The notes: generated by a model not told the origin, from the letters alone. Positions 30,494-39,879 are shown, counted from the stretch's first letter. The stretch: 64,000 bases of DNA from Streptomyces phaeofaciens (GCF_014648915.1 NZ_BMSA01000019.1:62001-126000), one strand, 5' to 3'. A program made the numbers and translations.

Positions 30494-32188
30494 TCAGGCA
30501 GTCGTGAACCAGACCGTGGTGTCGGCCGGGAGCTTCGCCTCACCGTCCGCCTCCGCCACCTCGCCGCTGGCGAGCAGGACACGGCCGTACGCCGGGATCC
30601 GTGCCGACTCGCCCGAGGTGTTCGCGACGCACACGAAGTCGCCGCGACGGAAGGCCAGTACGCCCTCGGGGGCCTTCAGCCACTCCACCGAGTCGCCCGC
30701 GCCGAGGTCGGGCCGGGAGCGGCGGACGGCGAGGGCCGAGCGGTAGAGCTCCAGGGTCGAGCCGTCGACGCCCTCCTGGGCCTCCACGCTCAGTTCGGCC
30801 CAGCTCGCCGGCTGGGGCAGCCAGCTGCCACCGCTGCCGAAGCCGTACGACGAGCCCTCGCGGGTCCACGGGATCGGCACCCGGCAGCCGTCGCGGAAGC
30901 CGTCCTGGCCGGCGCCGCGGAAGTACGCCGGGTCCTGGCGCACCTCGTCGGGCAGGTCGACGACGTCCGGGAGGCCGAGCTCCTCGCCCTGGTAGATGTA
31001 GGCCGAGCCGGGCAGGGCCAGCATGAGCAGGGTGGCCGCCCGGGCGCGGCGCAGGCCGAGCTCCGGGTCGCCCGCCGTGCGGATCTGGGTGCCGAGACCG
31101 GGCGGGTTGGCGAAGCGGGTGGTGTGGCGGGTGACGTCGTGGTTCGACAGGACCCAGGTCGCCGGGGCGCCCACCGGGCGCATCGCCTCCAGCGTGCGGT
31201 CCACGACCTTGCGCAGTTCCTCGGCGTCCCACTCGGTGCCCAGGTACTGGAAGTTGAAGGCCTGGTGGAGCTCGTCGGGGCGGACGTAGTGGGCGGTGCG
31301 CTCGACCGTGGGGGTCCAGGCCTCCGCGACGAAGATCCGCTCGCCCGCGTACTCGTCGAGGATGAGCCGCCACTGCCGGTAGATGGCGTGGACGCCGTCC
31401 TGGTCGAAGAACGGCATGGCATCGTTGCCGAGCAGCTTCACCTGGTCGTGGGTGCCGAGGTCGGGCAGACCGGGCGCCTTGACCAGGCCGTGGGCCACGT
31501 CGATGCGGAAACCGTCGACGCCCATGTCCAGCCAGAACCGCAGGACGGAGCGGAACTCGTCGCCGACCGCCGGGTGGTCCCAGTTGAAGTCGGGCTGCTC
31601 GGGGGCGAAGAGGTGCAGGTACCACTCGCCGGCCGAGCCGTCCGGCTCGGTGACCCGGGTCCACGAGGGGCCGCCGAAGATGGACTCCCAGTCGTTGGGC
31701 GGGAGTTCGCCGTTCTCGCCCTTGCCGGGACGGAAGTGGTAGCGCTCCCGCAGCGGGGAACCGGGACCCTCGGCCACCGCCCGCTTGAACCACTCGTGCT
31801 GGTCCGAGGAGTGGTTGGGGACGAGGTCGACGATGATCCTCAGGCCCAGCTCGCGCGCGTCGCGGATCAGGGCGTCGGCGTCGAGGAGGTTGCCGAACAT
31901 GGGGTCGACGGCGCGGTAGTCGGCCACGTCGTAGCCGGCGTCGGCCTGGGGGGAGGCGTAGAAGGGGCTGAGCCACACGGCGTCCACACCGAGGTCGCGC
32001 AGGTACGGGAGACGGGAGCGTACGCCTTCCAGGTCGCCCATGCCGTCGCCGTTGCTGTCGGCGAAGCTGCGCGGGTACACCTGGTAGATCACGGCGTCCC
32101 GCCACCAGTCGCGGCGCTGGGCGACCGTGGCGACGGCCGCTGCGGCGGTGGGGGTCGGGGCCGGGGCTGCGGAGTGCTGCTGGCTCAT
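30494..32188 (-). CDS. aglA: intracellular alpha-glucosidase (GH13)
   Basis: The 564-residue product has no signal peptide and the motif set of GH13 alpha-glucosidases/oligo-1,6-glucosidases: [51 protein letters not shown] (Asp about 215), IFVAEAW (Glu about 275) and [10 protein letters not shown] (Asp about 345). It should release glucose from imported maltodextrins. It is the last gene after malEFG, as in S. coelicolor, though 328 bases separate it from malG. AAGGA lies shortly before ATG 32188. Confidence 0.92.
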   Translation of the reverse strand: MSQQHSAAPAPTPTAAAAVATVAQRRDWWRDAVIYQVYPRSFADSNGDGMGDLEGVRSRLPYLRDLGVDAVWLSPFYASPQADAGYDVADYRAVDPMFGNLLDADALIRDARELGLRIIVDLVPNHSSDQHEWFKRAVAEGPGSPLRERYHFRPGKGENGELPPNDWESIFGGPSWTRVTEPDGSAGEWYLHLFAPEQPDFNWDHPAVGDEFRSVLRFWLDMGVDGFRIDVAHGLVKAPGLPDLGTHDQVKLLGNDAMPFFDQDGVHAIYRQWRLILDEYAGERIFVAEAWTPTVERTAHYVRPDELHQAFNFQYLGTEWDAEELRKVVDRTLEAMRPVGAPATWVLSNHDVTRHTTRFANPPGLGTQIRTAGDPELGLRRARAATLLMLALPGSAYIYQGEELGLPDVVDLPDEVRQDPAYFRGAGQDGFRDGCRVPIPWTREGSSYGFGSGGSWLPQPASWAELSVEAQEGVDGSTLELYRSALAVRRSRPDLGAGDSVEWLKAPEGVLAFRRGDFVCVANTSGESARIPAYGRVLLASGEVAEADGEAKLPADTTVWFTTA

Positions 32189-32209
32189 GGCGTCCTTGAA
32201 ACGATGGGG

Positions 32210-32244
32210 CTCCCCCCGCTCGAGCGAGGCCGAGAGTGGGGGAG
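32210..32244. repeat. interspersed Streptomyces hairpin repeat in the malG-aglA gap
   Basis: CTCCCCC (32210-32216) pairs with GGGGGAG (32238-32244), with inner CTCG (32219-32222) / CGAG (32231-32234). The sequence resembles the CTCGAGCGA...GAGAGTGGGGGAG element that I recall as dispersed between Streptomyces genes. The 328-base gap 32189-32516 otherwise holds only a short ACCGGATC tandem near 32440-32460. Confidence 0.6.
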
Positions 32245-32516
32245 GGTGGTGTTCATGGGTTGTCGGGTGGGGCGACGGGTGGGCCCGTGAGACCGGGCCC
32301 GGGGCGGGGCCGGGTGCCGTGGTGAGGCCGAAGGCGGTGGCACCGGGAGGGTGGCGGGGTGACGAGGCGGCCGCGGGTCAGCGGGGTCGGATGGACACCG
32401 CGGCCGCCACCCGCGCGATCAGGCGCGCGGGAGTCTTGTCACCGGATCACCGGATCACCGGTTCTCTGGCCTTTCTGGCTCTCCCATTGTCCGGCTTTCC
32501 GGCTCGCGGCGGGGTG

Positions 32517-33422
32517 TCACCCCTTCGTGCCGCCGGCGGTCAGACCGGTGACCAGGTTCTTCTGCACCAGGTAGAAGAACAAGGCGGCCGGTATCGCGAT
32601 CAGGACCGCGGTCGCGGCCATCAGGTTGCGCTGGGCGTCGTGCTCGCTCACGAAGGACTGCAGACCGACGGCGAGCGTGTACTTGTCGTCGCTCAGCATG
32701 AACGTCGAGGCGAAGGCGACCTCGCTGAAGGCGGTGAGGAAGTTGTAGAAGGCGGCCACCGCGATCCCGGGCTTGGCCAGCGGCAGGATCAGCCGCAGGA
32801 AGGTGCCGAAGGGGGTGAGCCCGTCGACGCGGCCGGCCTCGTCGATCTCGAAGGGGATGGTGTCGAAGTACCCCTTGAGCAGCCAGGCGCTGTACGGCAC
32901 CACCGTCGTGCAGTAGACGAGGACGAGGCCGAAGTAGTTGTCGACGAGCTTGAGGTCCGAGAGGATCTGGTACATCGGGACCATCAGCACGGCCACCGGG
33001 AACATCTGGGTGACCAGCAGGATCCACATGAACTTCTTGTAGCCGGGGAAGCGCATGCGGGAGACCGCGTAGCCGGTGGTGGCGGCGATCAGCACACCGA
33101 TGGCCGTGGTGCCCAGGGTGACGATGAGGGAGCTCTTCAGCCAGTTGAAGAACTCGGTGTGCTGGAGGACGAACGAGTAGTTGTCGAACGACATCTTGCC
33201 CCAGATGTCACCGGGGTGCAGATAGTCGTCCTTGTCCGGCCCGAGGGACAGGTAGACCAGCCAGGCGATCGGGAAGAGCGCGATCACGCTGGCGGCGATC
33301 AGCACGCCGTGCGAGACGAGGGAGCCGGCCAGGGTGTTCTCACCCCGGCGCCGGGCCCGGCGGGGAGCCTTCACGGAATCCTTCTTCACCGGGGCGGAGC
33401 TCTCGGCTGTGGTGGTACTCAT
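32517..33422 (-). CDS. malG: maltodextrin ABC transporter permease MalG
   Basis: The 301-residue integral membrane permease has six predicted helices and the EAA loop DEAGRVDGLTPFGTFLRLILPLAKPG (about 205-230), which docks the ATPase. The N-terminal 30 residues are basic and cytoplasmic. It pairs with MalF, whose stop is 15 bases upstream of its start on the minus strand, and imports maltose and maltodextrins captured by MalE. Membrane location. Confidence 0.94.
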   Translation of the reverse strand: MSTTTAESSAPVKKDSVKAPRRARRRGENTLAGSLVSHGVLIAASVIALFPIAWLVYLSLGPDKDDYLHPGDIWGKMSFDNYSFVLQHTEFFNWLKSSLIVTLGTTAIGVLIAATTGYAVSRMRFPGYKKFMWILLVTQMFPVAVLMVPMYQILSDLKLVDNYFGLVLVYCTTVVPYSAWLLKGYFDTIPFEIDEAGRVDGLTPFGTFLRLILPLAKPGIAVAAFYNFLTAFSEVAFASTFMLSDDKYTLAVGLQSFVSEHDAQRNLMAATAVLIAIPAALFFYLVQKNLVTGLTAGGTKG

Positions 33423-33436
33423 GGGAACTCCTGCCC

Positions 33437-34441
33437 TCAGATCGCGAGCTGCTGCTCGTTGCGGTTCAGCCAGCGACGGTAGAACGAGGTGAAGACGATC
33501 AGGATGGCCAGCAGCAACATGCCGTAGGCGGCGGACTGCGCGAAGTCACGCGGCTGCTGTCCGAAGCCGAGGTAGTACGCCCAGGTGACCAGGATCTGCG
33601 CGTCGGGTGCGGTGTTGCCGAACAGCAGGAAGATCACGGCGAACTGGTTGAAGGTCCAGATGATGCCGAGGAGCACCACGGTGGAGCTGACCGACCTCAG
33701 GCCCGGCAGGGTCACGTACCGGAAGCGCTGCCAGGCGCTGGCGCCGTCCATTTCGGCGGCCTCGTACAGGGAGGCGTCGATGGCCTGGAGGCCACCGAGC
33801 AGCGAGATCATCATGAACGGCACACCGCACCAGGTGTTCACCATGATCGCGGCGAACCGCTGCCAGAAGGTGTCCTCGAGCCACAGCGGGGTGGGCAGGT
33901 GCAGCGCGTCGAGCGCGGAGTTGATGACGCCGCCGTCGGCGAGCATGAAACGCCAGCCGAAGACGGTGACGAACGTGGGCACCGCCCAGGGCAGCACCAG
34001 GACCAGCCGGTAGAGGGTGCGGCCGCGCAGCTTCTGGTTGAGCAGCAGGGCGAGGCCGAGGCCGATGGTGTAGTGCAGGGCGACACAGGCCGCCGTCCAC
34101 ACGATCGTCCAGATGAAGTGCGACCAGAAGCGGTCGTACGCCGTGGGGCCCCACAGGATGTCGGCGTAGTTGTCGAGGCCGATGAACTGGTAGGTGGCGT
34201 CGATGTGGTTGACGCCGATCGTGCGCGCGGTGTTGAGGCTGTTGGCGTCGGTGAGGGTGAGGTAGAAGCCGTACACCAGGGGATAGACCACCAGGACGCC
34301 GAGGACGACCGCCACCGGGGCGATCATCACGTAGGCGTACCAGTGTTTCTGGTACCCGCGCTTCAGGCGCCGGCCCAGACCGGGCCGTGGCTCGTGGTCA
34401 CCGCGACGCTTGCCGGTCGCGCGGTCGATGGCGACTGTCAT
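33437..34441 (-). CDS. malF: maltodextrin ABC transporter permease MalF
   Basis: The 334-residue permease has six membrane helices and an EAA-type loop, YEAAEMDGASAWQRFRYVTLPGLR (about 225-248). It lacks the large P2 periplasmic loop of enteric MalF. ATG 34441 is preferred to the GTG at 34492: the extra 17 residues are not family-like and the GTG has no ribosome binding site, while GAAGG precedes the ATG, though at a long 11 bases. It follows malE across a 112-base gap containing a strong hairpin. Confidence 0.92.
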   Translation of the reverse strand: MTVAIDRATGKRRGDHEPRPGLGRRLKRGYQKHWYAYVMIAPVAVVLGVLVVYPLVYGFYLTLTDANSLNTARTIGVNHIDATYQFIGLDNYADILWGPTAYDRFWSHFIWTIVWTAACVALHYTIGLGLALLLNQKLRGRTLYRLVLVLPWAVPTFVTVFGWRFMLADGGVINSALDALHLPTPLWLEDTFWQRFAAIMVNTWCGVPFMMISLLGGLQAIDASLYEAAEMDGASAWQRFRYVTLPGLRSVSSTVVLLGIIWTFNQFAVIFLLFGNTAPDAQILVTWAYYLGFGQQPRDFAQSAAYGMLLLAILIVFTSFYRRWLNRNEQQLAI

Positions 34442-34501
34442 TGGTTTGACAACCTTCGTGAAGTCCTGTGGATCAACGGGTGTACGGCTCACAGGCCGAC
34501 G

Positions 34502-34545
34502 GGGCCGTCGGATCCGTCCCCTCTACAAGGAAGATCCGACGGCCC
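34502..34545 (-). terminator. malE-malF intercistronic hairpin
   Basis: GGGCCGTCGGATC (34502-34514) and GATCCGACGGCCC (34533-34545) form a perfect 13-bp stem with an 18-nt loop, starting nine bases after the malE stop. It may act as partial terminator or as a 3' stabiliser that raises MalE over MalFG. Confidence 0.75.
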
Positions 34546-34553
34546 GGCGGGGC

Positions 34554-35828
34554 CTACTTGCTGAAGTCGGGCACCAGCTTGGCGATGGAGGTCTCGGCGG
34601 TGCTCAGACCCTTCTCGAGGGACTCCTTGCCACCCGCGATCTTGGGCAGCTCGGTGTCCAGCGGGCCCCACAGGGAGCTGTACTCGGGCAGCGCCGGGCG
34701 CGGCTGGGCGGCGGACAGGACCGTGCCGTAGCCGGCGATGGCCGCGTTGGCCTTGACCTCGGCGGTGTAGGCGTCGTCGCGCGTCGGAAGCGTGGAGTTC
34801 TTCAGCGCGATGGTGGCCTGGGACTTCGCCGACGTCATGAAGTTGACGAACTTCAGCGAGGCCTCCTGGTGGGCCTTGTCCGAGCCGGCGTAGACCGAGA
34901 GGTTGTGGCCGCCGGTCGGGGCGCCCGCCTTGCCGGAGGAGCCGGCCGGGACGGTGGCGATGCCCAGGTTGGCCTGGTCCTTGAAGGCGCTGCCCTTGTA
35001 GAAGTTCGTGATCTCCCAGGGACCCTGGACGATCGCGGCGACCTTGCCGTTGACGAACGCGTCCTGGATGTGGGCGTACGCGTCGGCGGTGGTGTCCGCC
35101 TTGTGCAGGCCCTTGCCGTCGAAGAGGCCGAGCCAGGTGCCGTACGCCTTCTTCGCCTCCGCCGAGTTGACGGTGATCTTCTTGGCGTCGGCGTCGACCG
35201 TGTCGGTGCCCTCGCCGTAGAGGAAGGACTGGGCGTAGTAGGCCTGGGTGGAGCCCCAGTAGCCGTCGACGCCGGTCTTGGCCTTGATCGTGGCGGCCGC
35301 GGTCTTCAGGTCGTCCCAGGTCTTCGGGGCCTCGGTGATGCCGGCCTTCTCGAAGAGCGCCTTGTTGTAGACGAGCGCGAGGGTGTCGGTGACGAACGGC
35401 ACACCGTACGTCTTGCCCTCGTACTTGGCCTGCTCGACCAGGTTGGACTTGAACTTCGCCTGGTCGGCGAGGGCCTCGGTGCCGTCCAGCGGCAGGAAGT
35501 AGCCCTTCTTGGCGAAGGCGGGCGTCCAGCCGACCTCGGAGCGCAGGATGTCCGGGGCGCCGGAGGCACCGGCGGCCGTGTCGAACTTGTTCTGCGCCTG
35601 GTCGAAGGGCACGTTGACGTACTTGACCTTGATGTTCTTGTTGGCGGCCTCGAACTCCTTGGCCAAGGCCTGGTACGTCGGCGCCTCATTGGTGGCGTTG
35701 GAGGTGTCCCACCAGGTGATGGTCACCGGGCCGTCCGCCTTGTCACTGCCGCTGTCGTCTCCGCCGCAGGCCGTCGCCGCGAGGGCGAGGGACGCCACCA
35801 GCGCAGTGGCCGCTATGCCACGCCGCAT
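34554..35828 (-). CDS. malE: maltodextrin-binding lipoprotein MalE
   Basis: The 424-residue extracellular solute-binding protein (family 1) has a lipoprotein signal with lipobox LAATAC (Cys about 21) and an SGSDKADG tether. Family landmarks are TITWWDTSN, NVPFDQAQNKFDTAAGASGAPDI, VVYNKALFEKAGI-type and AAIVQGPWEITNF. It presents maltose and maltodextrins to MalFG. AAGGAGA is six bases before ATG 35828. It heads the malE-malF-malG-aglA run. No ATPase gene accompanies it; in Streptomyces the shared ATPase MsiK is known to energise such importers. Confidence 0.95.
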   Translation of the reverse strand: MRRGIAATALVASLALAATACGGDDSGSDKADGPVTITWWDTSNATNEAPTYQALAKEFEAANKNIKVKYVNVPFDQAQNKFDTAAGASGAPDILRSEVGWTPAFAKKGYFLPLDGTEALADQAKFKSNLVEQAKYEGKTYGVPFVTDTLALVYNKALFEKAGITEAPKTWDDLKTAAATIKAKTGVDGYWGSTQAYYAQSFLYGEGTDTVDADAKKITVNSAEAKKAYGTWLGLFDGKGLHKADTTADAYAHIQDAFVNGKVAAIVQGPWEITNFYKGSAFKDQANLGIATVPAGSSGKAGAPTGGHNLSVYAGSDKAHQEASLKFVNFMTSAKSQATIALKNSTLPTRDDAYTAEVKANAAIAGYGTVLSAAQPRPALPEYSSLWGPLDTELPKIAGGKESLEKGLSTAETSIAKLVPDFSK

Positions 35829-35957
35829 GAGTTTCTCCTTGAGGGTGAAAGCCCGTATAGCTACAGGAGGCGGTCCCGTCCGCCGCTCCTGTCGACTTCT
35901 GCCGACCGCGCCGTTGCTGCCGCCGGGCGACGTGAACGTAACAGCCATGTAAGCGTT

Positions 35958-35987
35958 GCGAAAGACCTTGCAGAAAAAAAGTGCAAG
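35958..35987 (-). promoter_or_regulatory. MalR operator upstream of malE
   Basis: CTTGCA (35967-35972) and TGCAAG (35982-35987) form an inverted repeat around an A-tract. Read on the malE strand, CTGCAAG is followed by GTCTTTCGC (to 35958), the same arrangement as upstream of the single-domain amylase. MalR control of malE is established in Streptomyces; the precise boundaries are my reading. Confidence 0.7.
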
Positions 35988-36073
35988 GGGTCTCCGAAGT
36001 TATCCGTGCGTGACCCGACGGCGACCGTCGTGAGACGCTTGTTTACGCCCGTCCGAGCACTTGGGGACGGCCT

Positions 36074-36090
36074 GTGCAAGACTCTGCAAG
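36074..36090 (+). promoter_or_regulatory. tandem TGCAAG elements between malE and malR
   Basis: GTGCAAG at 36074-36080 and CTGCAAG at 36084-36090 are in direct repeat with a 10-bp period, thus on one face of the helix. CTTGC (36093-36097) follows. They lie in the 395-base malE-malR gap. Confidence 0.6.
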
Positions 36091-36187
36091 CTCTTGCCAC
36101 CACTTTCATGAGGGATCACGAGGGAGCGCGATGACGCAGCAGCCCGGGCGCGGCCGGTCGACCGGTCGCCCACGGCGTCCGATTGGT

Positions 36188-36223
36188 GTGCAAGGCGTCA
36201 TGCGGCCGGTACAGTCCACCTCT
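36188..36223 (+). promoter_or_regulatory. malR promoter with overlapping MalR site
   Basis: GTGCAAG (36188-36194) sits near the -35 position of TACAGT (36210-36215), which is eight bases before GTG 36224. This suggests a leaderless, autoregulated malR transcript. Confidence 0.5.
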
Positions 36224-37258
36224 GTGACCACACGGCTTGCCGACATCGCTGCTCAGGCGGGGGTGAGCGAAGCGACCGTCAGCCGCGTCCTCAACGGCAA
36301 GCCTGGCGTCGCCGCCACCACCCGTCAGTCCGTGCTCGCCGCGCTGGACGTCCTAGGGTACGAACGCCCCGTACGTCTGCGCCAGCGCAGCGCGGGCCTC
36401 GTGGGCCTCATCACGCCCGAGCTGGAGAACCCGATATTCCCGGCCCTGGCCCAGGTCATCGGGCAGGCGCTGACGCGCCAGGGCTACACCCCCGTGCTCG
36501 CCACCCAGACTCCGGGCGGCTCCACGGAGGACGAGCTCACCGAGATGCTGGTGGACCGCGGGGTCGCCGGCATCATCTACGTCTCGGGGCTGCACGCGGA
36601 CACCACCGCCGACATGCAGCGCTACGAACAGCTGCGCGCGCAGGGCGTCCCCTTCGTCCTCGTCGACGGCTTCTCCCCGAAGGTCCAGGCGCCCTTCATC
36701 TCCCCGGACGACCGCGCCGCGATGACCCTCGCGGTCACCCACCTCGTGTCCCTGGGCCACACCCGGATCGGCCTCGCCCTGGGCCCCAAGCGGTTCGTCC
36801 CCGTGCAGCGCAAGATCGAGGGCTTCGTGCGCACCGTGCAGGAGCAGCTGGGGCTGAGCGCGCAGACCGTCGAGTCCGAGCTGGTGCAGCACTCCCTCTA
36901 CACGCTGGAGGGCGGCCAGGCGGCCACCACCGCTCTGATCGGCCGCGGCTGCACGGCGATCGTGTGCGCCAGCGACATGATGGCGCTCGGCGCGATAAGG
37001 GCGGCCCGGCAGCTCGGCCTGGCGGTGCCGCAGGACATCTCGGTCGTGGGCTTCGACGACTCCCCGCTGATCGCCTTCACCGACCCGCCGCTCACCACGG
37101 TCCGCAAGCCGGTCCCGGCGATGGGCCAGGCCGCGGTCCGCACGTTGCTGGAGGAGATCGGCGGGACCCCCGCGCCGCACAGCGAGTTCGTGTTCATGCC
37201 GGAACTGGTGGTACGCGGTTCGACCGCTTCGGCCCCTGGGGACCGGAATCGTCCCTAA
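36224..37258 (+). CDS. malR: LacI-family maltose regulator MalR (Reg1)
   Basis: The 344-residue product has a LacI helix-turn-helix at the extreme N-terminus (TTRLADIAAQAGVSEATVSRVLNGKPGV) and a periplasmic-binding-protein-like sensor domain (LVGLITPELENPIFPALAQ, VLVDGFSPKV, IGLALGPKRFVPVQRKIEGF, SVVGFDDSPLIAFTDPPLTT). It matches what I know of Streptomyces MalR/Reg1, repressor of malE and amylase genes. An ATG at 36131 with AGGGAG would add 31 low-complexity residues. GTG 36224 is preferred because it gives the usual length and helix-turn-helix position. It is divergent from malE. Confidence 0.92.
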   Translation: MTTRLADIAAQAGVSEATVSRVLNGKPGVAATTRQSVLAALDVLGYERPVRLRQRSAGLVGLITPELENPIFPALAQVIGQALTRQGYTPVLATQTPGGSTEDELTEMLVDRGVAGIIYVSGLHADTTADMQRYEQLRAQGVPFVLVDGFSPKVQAPFISPDDRAAMTLAVTHLVSLGHTRIGLALGPKRFVPVQRKIEGFVRTVQEQLGLSAQTVESELVQHSLYTLEGGQAATTALIGRGCTAIVCASDMMALGAIRAARQLGLAVPQDISVVGFDDSPLIAFTDPPLTTVRKPVPAMGQAAVRTLLEEIGGTPAPHSEFVFMPELVVRGSTASAPGDRNRP

Positions 37259-37389
37259 GGCGGAGAAGTCGGGGTTTCCTCCCCTGCGTCGGTAGGAGAC
37301 GATGAGGTCCCTCCGCCGTAGAACGTGCGCGGCGAACCCGCCCGCGGGATGATCGGGGGGAGATGGCTTTTCTGGCAGACTCTGTGCCC

Positions 37390-38268
37390 ATGGGTGAGCA
37401 GACCGTGACGCCGAGGGAAGGCCGTGACCAGGCCCTTCCGCGCTCGGCCACGGCCCCGGACGAGGTCGCGCCGGAGCCCCGCGGGGGCCGGCTGGCCCGG
37501 ATGCGGGCCCCGCGCAGGCCGCGCCTGTGGTTCGAGATCCTCCTGATCGCGGTGAGCTACTGGACGTACTCGCTGATCCGCAACGCGGTCCCGGAGCAGC
37601 GCACCGCCGCACTGAACAACGCGGACTGGATCTGGCGGACGGAGCACCACCTCGGGATGGCCTTCGAGGAGTCCGTCAACCACGCCGTGAACTCGGTGAC
37701 GTGGCTGATCGTGGGCATGAACTACTACTACGCGACCCTGCACTTCGTGGTGACGCTGAGTGTCCTCGTGTGGCTCTACCGCAGTCATCCGGGCCGGTAC
37801 GCGGCCACCCGCCTGGTGCTCTTCGCGACGACGGCGGTGGCCCTGGTCGGCTACTACCTGTATCCCCTCGCACCGCCGCGCCTGATGAACGGCGGCGACT
37901 TCGTCGACACGGTCATGGTCCACCAGACCTGGGGCTCGATGGCCTCCGGCGACCTGAAACACATGTCGAACCAGTACGCCGCGATGCCGTCCATGCACAT
38001 CGGCTGGTCCGTGTGGTGCGGCCTGACGATCTTCGCCCTGGCCAAGCTGCCCTGGGTACGCATCCTGGGCCTGCTCTACCCCGTGGTGACCCTCGTGGTG
38101 ATCGTCGCCACCGCCAACCACTTCTGGCTGGACGCGGTCGGCGGCCTCCTCTGCCTCGCCTTCGGCTTCGCGGTGGCCCGCCTCTGGTACGGCACCCTGC
38201 CGTACGCCCTGCCGAGAGTGGTGCCGGCGCGGGGGACGGGCGGGCCGTTGCTGCCCACGAAGGGGTAG
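37390..38268 (+). CDS. PAP2_3-type membrane phosphatase (inositol phosphotransferase-like)
   Basis: The 292-residue product has a basic cytoplasmic N-terminus of about 45 residues and five to six transmembrane helices. The PAP2_3 (Aur1/Ipt1-like) motifs are YPLAPPRLM (about 160), QYAAMPSMHIGWSVW (about 195) and TANHFWLDAVGG (about 240). Its His and Asp residues form the phosphatase/transferase site. The reaction is likely lipid-phosphate transfer or hydrolysis at the outer membrane face, with unknown substrate. ATG 37363 is an alternative start, but its purine-rich stretch abuts the codon. It converges on the amidohydrolase with 17 bases between stops. Confidence 0.85.
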   Translation: MGEQTVTPREGRDQALPRSATAPDEVAPEPRGGRLARMRAPRRPRLWFEILLIAVSYWTYSLIRNAVPEQRTAALNNADWIWRTEHHLGMAFEESVNHAVNSVTWLIVGMNYYYATLHFVVTLSVLVWLYRSHPGRYAATRLVLFATTAVALVGYYLYPLAPPRLMNGGDFVDTVMVHQTWGSMASGDLKHMSNQYAAMPSMHIGWSVWCGLTIFALAKLPWVRILGLLYPVVTLVVIVATANHFWLDAVGGLLCLAFGFAVARLWYGTLPYALPRVVPARGTGGPLLPTKG

Positions 38269-38285
38269 GGCCGAGGGGCTCTCCC

Positions 38286-39854
38286 TCACCCCCGGTGGAC
38301 CACATGCCCCCCGGTGACGGTCAGCCGTACCGGCGCCTCGGCCAGTTCGTCCGCCGGGGCCTCGACCGGGTCCAGGGCCAGGGCCGTGAGGTCGGCCCGG
38401 TGCCCGACGGCGATGCGTCCCGCCACCTCGCCCTCCCCCGCCGCGCGCGCCGCATGGGTCGTACAGCCCTCCAGGGCCTCCAGTCCCGTCAGCCCGGCCC
38501 GGGCCGAAGCGGCGCCCCGCGGGACGCGGGCGGTGGCGAGCACGGACCGGACGTCGTAGTGGGCGATGGGCCAGTCCGAGCCGAGGGCCACCGTCGCACC
38601 GGCGTCCCGCAGATCCCGCAGCCGCCAGGCATGCCCGGACCGCCCGGTGCCCAGCCGCCGGGACCACTCGTCGGTGCCGTCGGCCCGTGTGTACGCGGTG
38701 TGCGGCGGCTGCATCGACGCCGCCACCCCCAGCTCCGCGAACCGCGGCAGCAGCGCGTCCGGCGCGGTCTCGATGTGCTCGACCCGGTGCCGTCCCCGGG
38801 CGCCGTCACCCAGCCCGGCGACCACGTCGAGGACGTGCCGCACGGCCGCGTCCCCGATGGCGTGCGTGGCCGTGCGCACCCCGGCGGCGTGCAGCCGCCG
38901 TACGGCGCCGGCGTACGCCTCGGGGTCGGGCCAGAACGCCTGCGTCCCCTGCCCGTGGCAGTCGGCGTGCTCCAGCCAGGCCGTACCGCCCTCCACGGTC
39001 CCGTCCATGAAGAACTTGACCCCGTCGACCACCCAGTGCCGCCCGCCCCGGCCCTGTGCGGCGACCAGTTCCGCGAGCCCGGACTCGTCCACCCCCGGCA
39101 TGCACCAGGGCGCGAACCGCAGCCGCACCGGCAGCACGGTCTCCCGGGCCACCGCGCCGACCAGCTCGGCATCGCCCGCGTCCATGACGTGCGCCCCGGT
39201 CAGCCCGGTCGCGGCCATCGCCCCGAGCAGTTCGACGAGCCGTGCCCGCCGGGCGGCGTAGGAGGGCCGGGGCATGACCTCGGCGACCAGCTCCATCGCC
39301 GCGTGCTCGACGAGATGCCCGGTCGGCCGCCCGTCGGGGGCGCAGACGATCCGCGCGCGCTGGGCGAAGTCGCGCGCCCCCGTCACCCCGGCCGCGGCCA
39401 GCGCCGCGCCGCTGGTCAGCGCGGAGTGCCCGTCGTACAGCCGCAGGAAGGCCGGGGCGCCGCCGAGCACGTCCTCGACGAGCGCCCGGTCCACGGCCCG
39501 CCCCTCGAACGCGTTGTGATCGAGCCCGAAACCGATGACCCAGCCGTCGATCCGCTCGGCCCCGGCCAGTGCGGCCCTCAGCCCCGCGAGGTCCGACACC
39601 CCCGACAGATCCGCTCCGGTGGCCATGTCCAGCCCCCACACGGGGTGACTGTGCGCGTCCACGAGCCCGGGCACGAGATGCGCACCCGCGAGGGGGACGA
39701 CCTCGGTGCCCGGCCCGCGCCAGTCGCGTACGTCGCTCTCGTCGCCGACGGCGGTGATCGTCCCGTCGTGCACGGCGACGGCGGTGGCGTACGGCCGGCC
39801 CGCGTCGAGGGTGCGGACCTCGGCGCCGGTGAGGATCAGATCGGGGGCGGTCAT
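38286..39854 (-). CDS. metal-dependent amidohydrolase (YtcJ-like)
   Basis: The 522-residue product has the amidohydrolase-fold metal site: GLVDAHSHPVWGLD (about 65), a Lys-like DGVKFFMDGTVEGG (about 278), ATHAIGDAAV (about 325), RVEHIETA (about 352) and ALGSDWPIAHYD (about 430). The C-terminal beta part is GHRADLTALALDP. YtcJ-like proteins hydrolyse unknown amide/imide substrates. It is transcribed from behind an APC permease gene in the same direction. The G-rich repeat between them makes a simple operon uncertain. Cytoplasmic. Confidence 0.88.
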   Translation of the reverse strand: MTAPDLILTGAEVRTLDAGRPYATAVAVHDGTITAVGDESDVRDWRGPGTEVVPLAGAHLVPGLVDAHSHPVWGLDMATGADLSGVSDLAGLRAALAGAERIDGWVIGFGLDHNAFEGRAVDRALVEDVLGGAPAFLRLYDGHSALTSGAALAAAGVTGARDFAQRARIVCAPDGRPTGHLVEHAAMELVAEVMPRPSYAARRARLVELLGAMAATGLTGAHVMDAGDAELVGAVARETVLPVRLRFAPWCMPGVDESGLAELVAAQGRGGRHWVVDGVKFFMDGTVEGGTAWLEHADCHGQGTQAFWPDPEAYAGAVRRLHAAGVRTATHAIGDAAVRHVLDVVAGLGDGARGRHRVEHIETAPDALLPRFAELGVAASMQPPHTAYTRADGTDEWSRRLGTGRSGHAWRLRDLRDAGATVALGSDWPIAHYDVRSVLATARVPRGAASARAGLTGLEALEGCTTHAARAAGEGEVAGRIAVGHRADLTALALDPVEAPADELAEAPVRLTVTGGHVVHRG

Positions 39855-39879
39855 CTCGGGGGGAACTCCCTTGTCGTAC

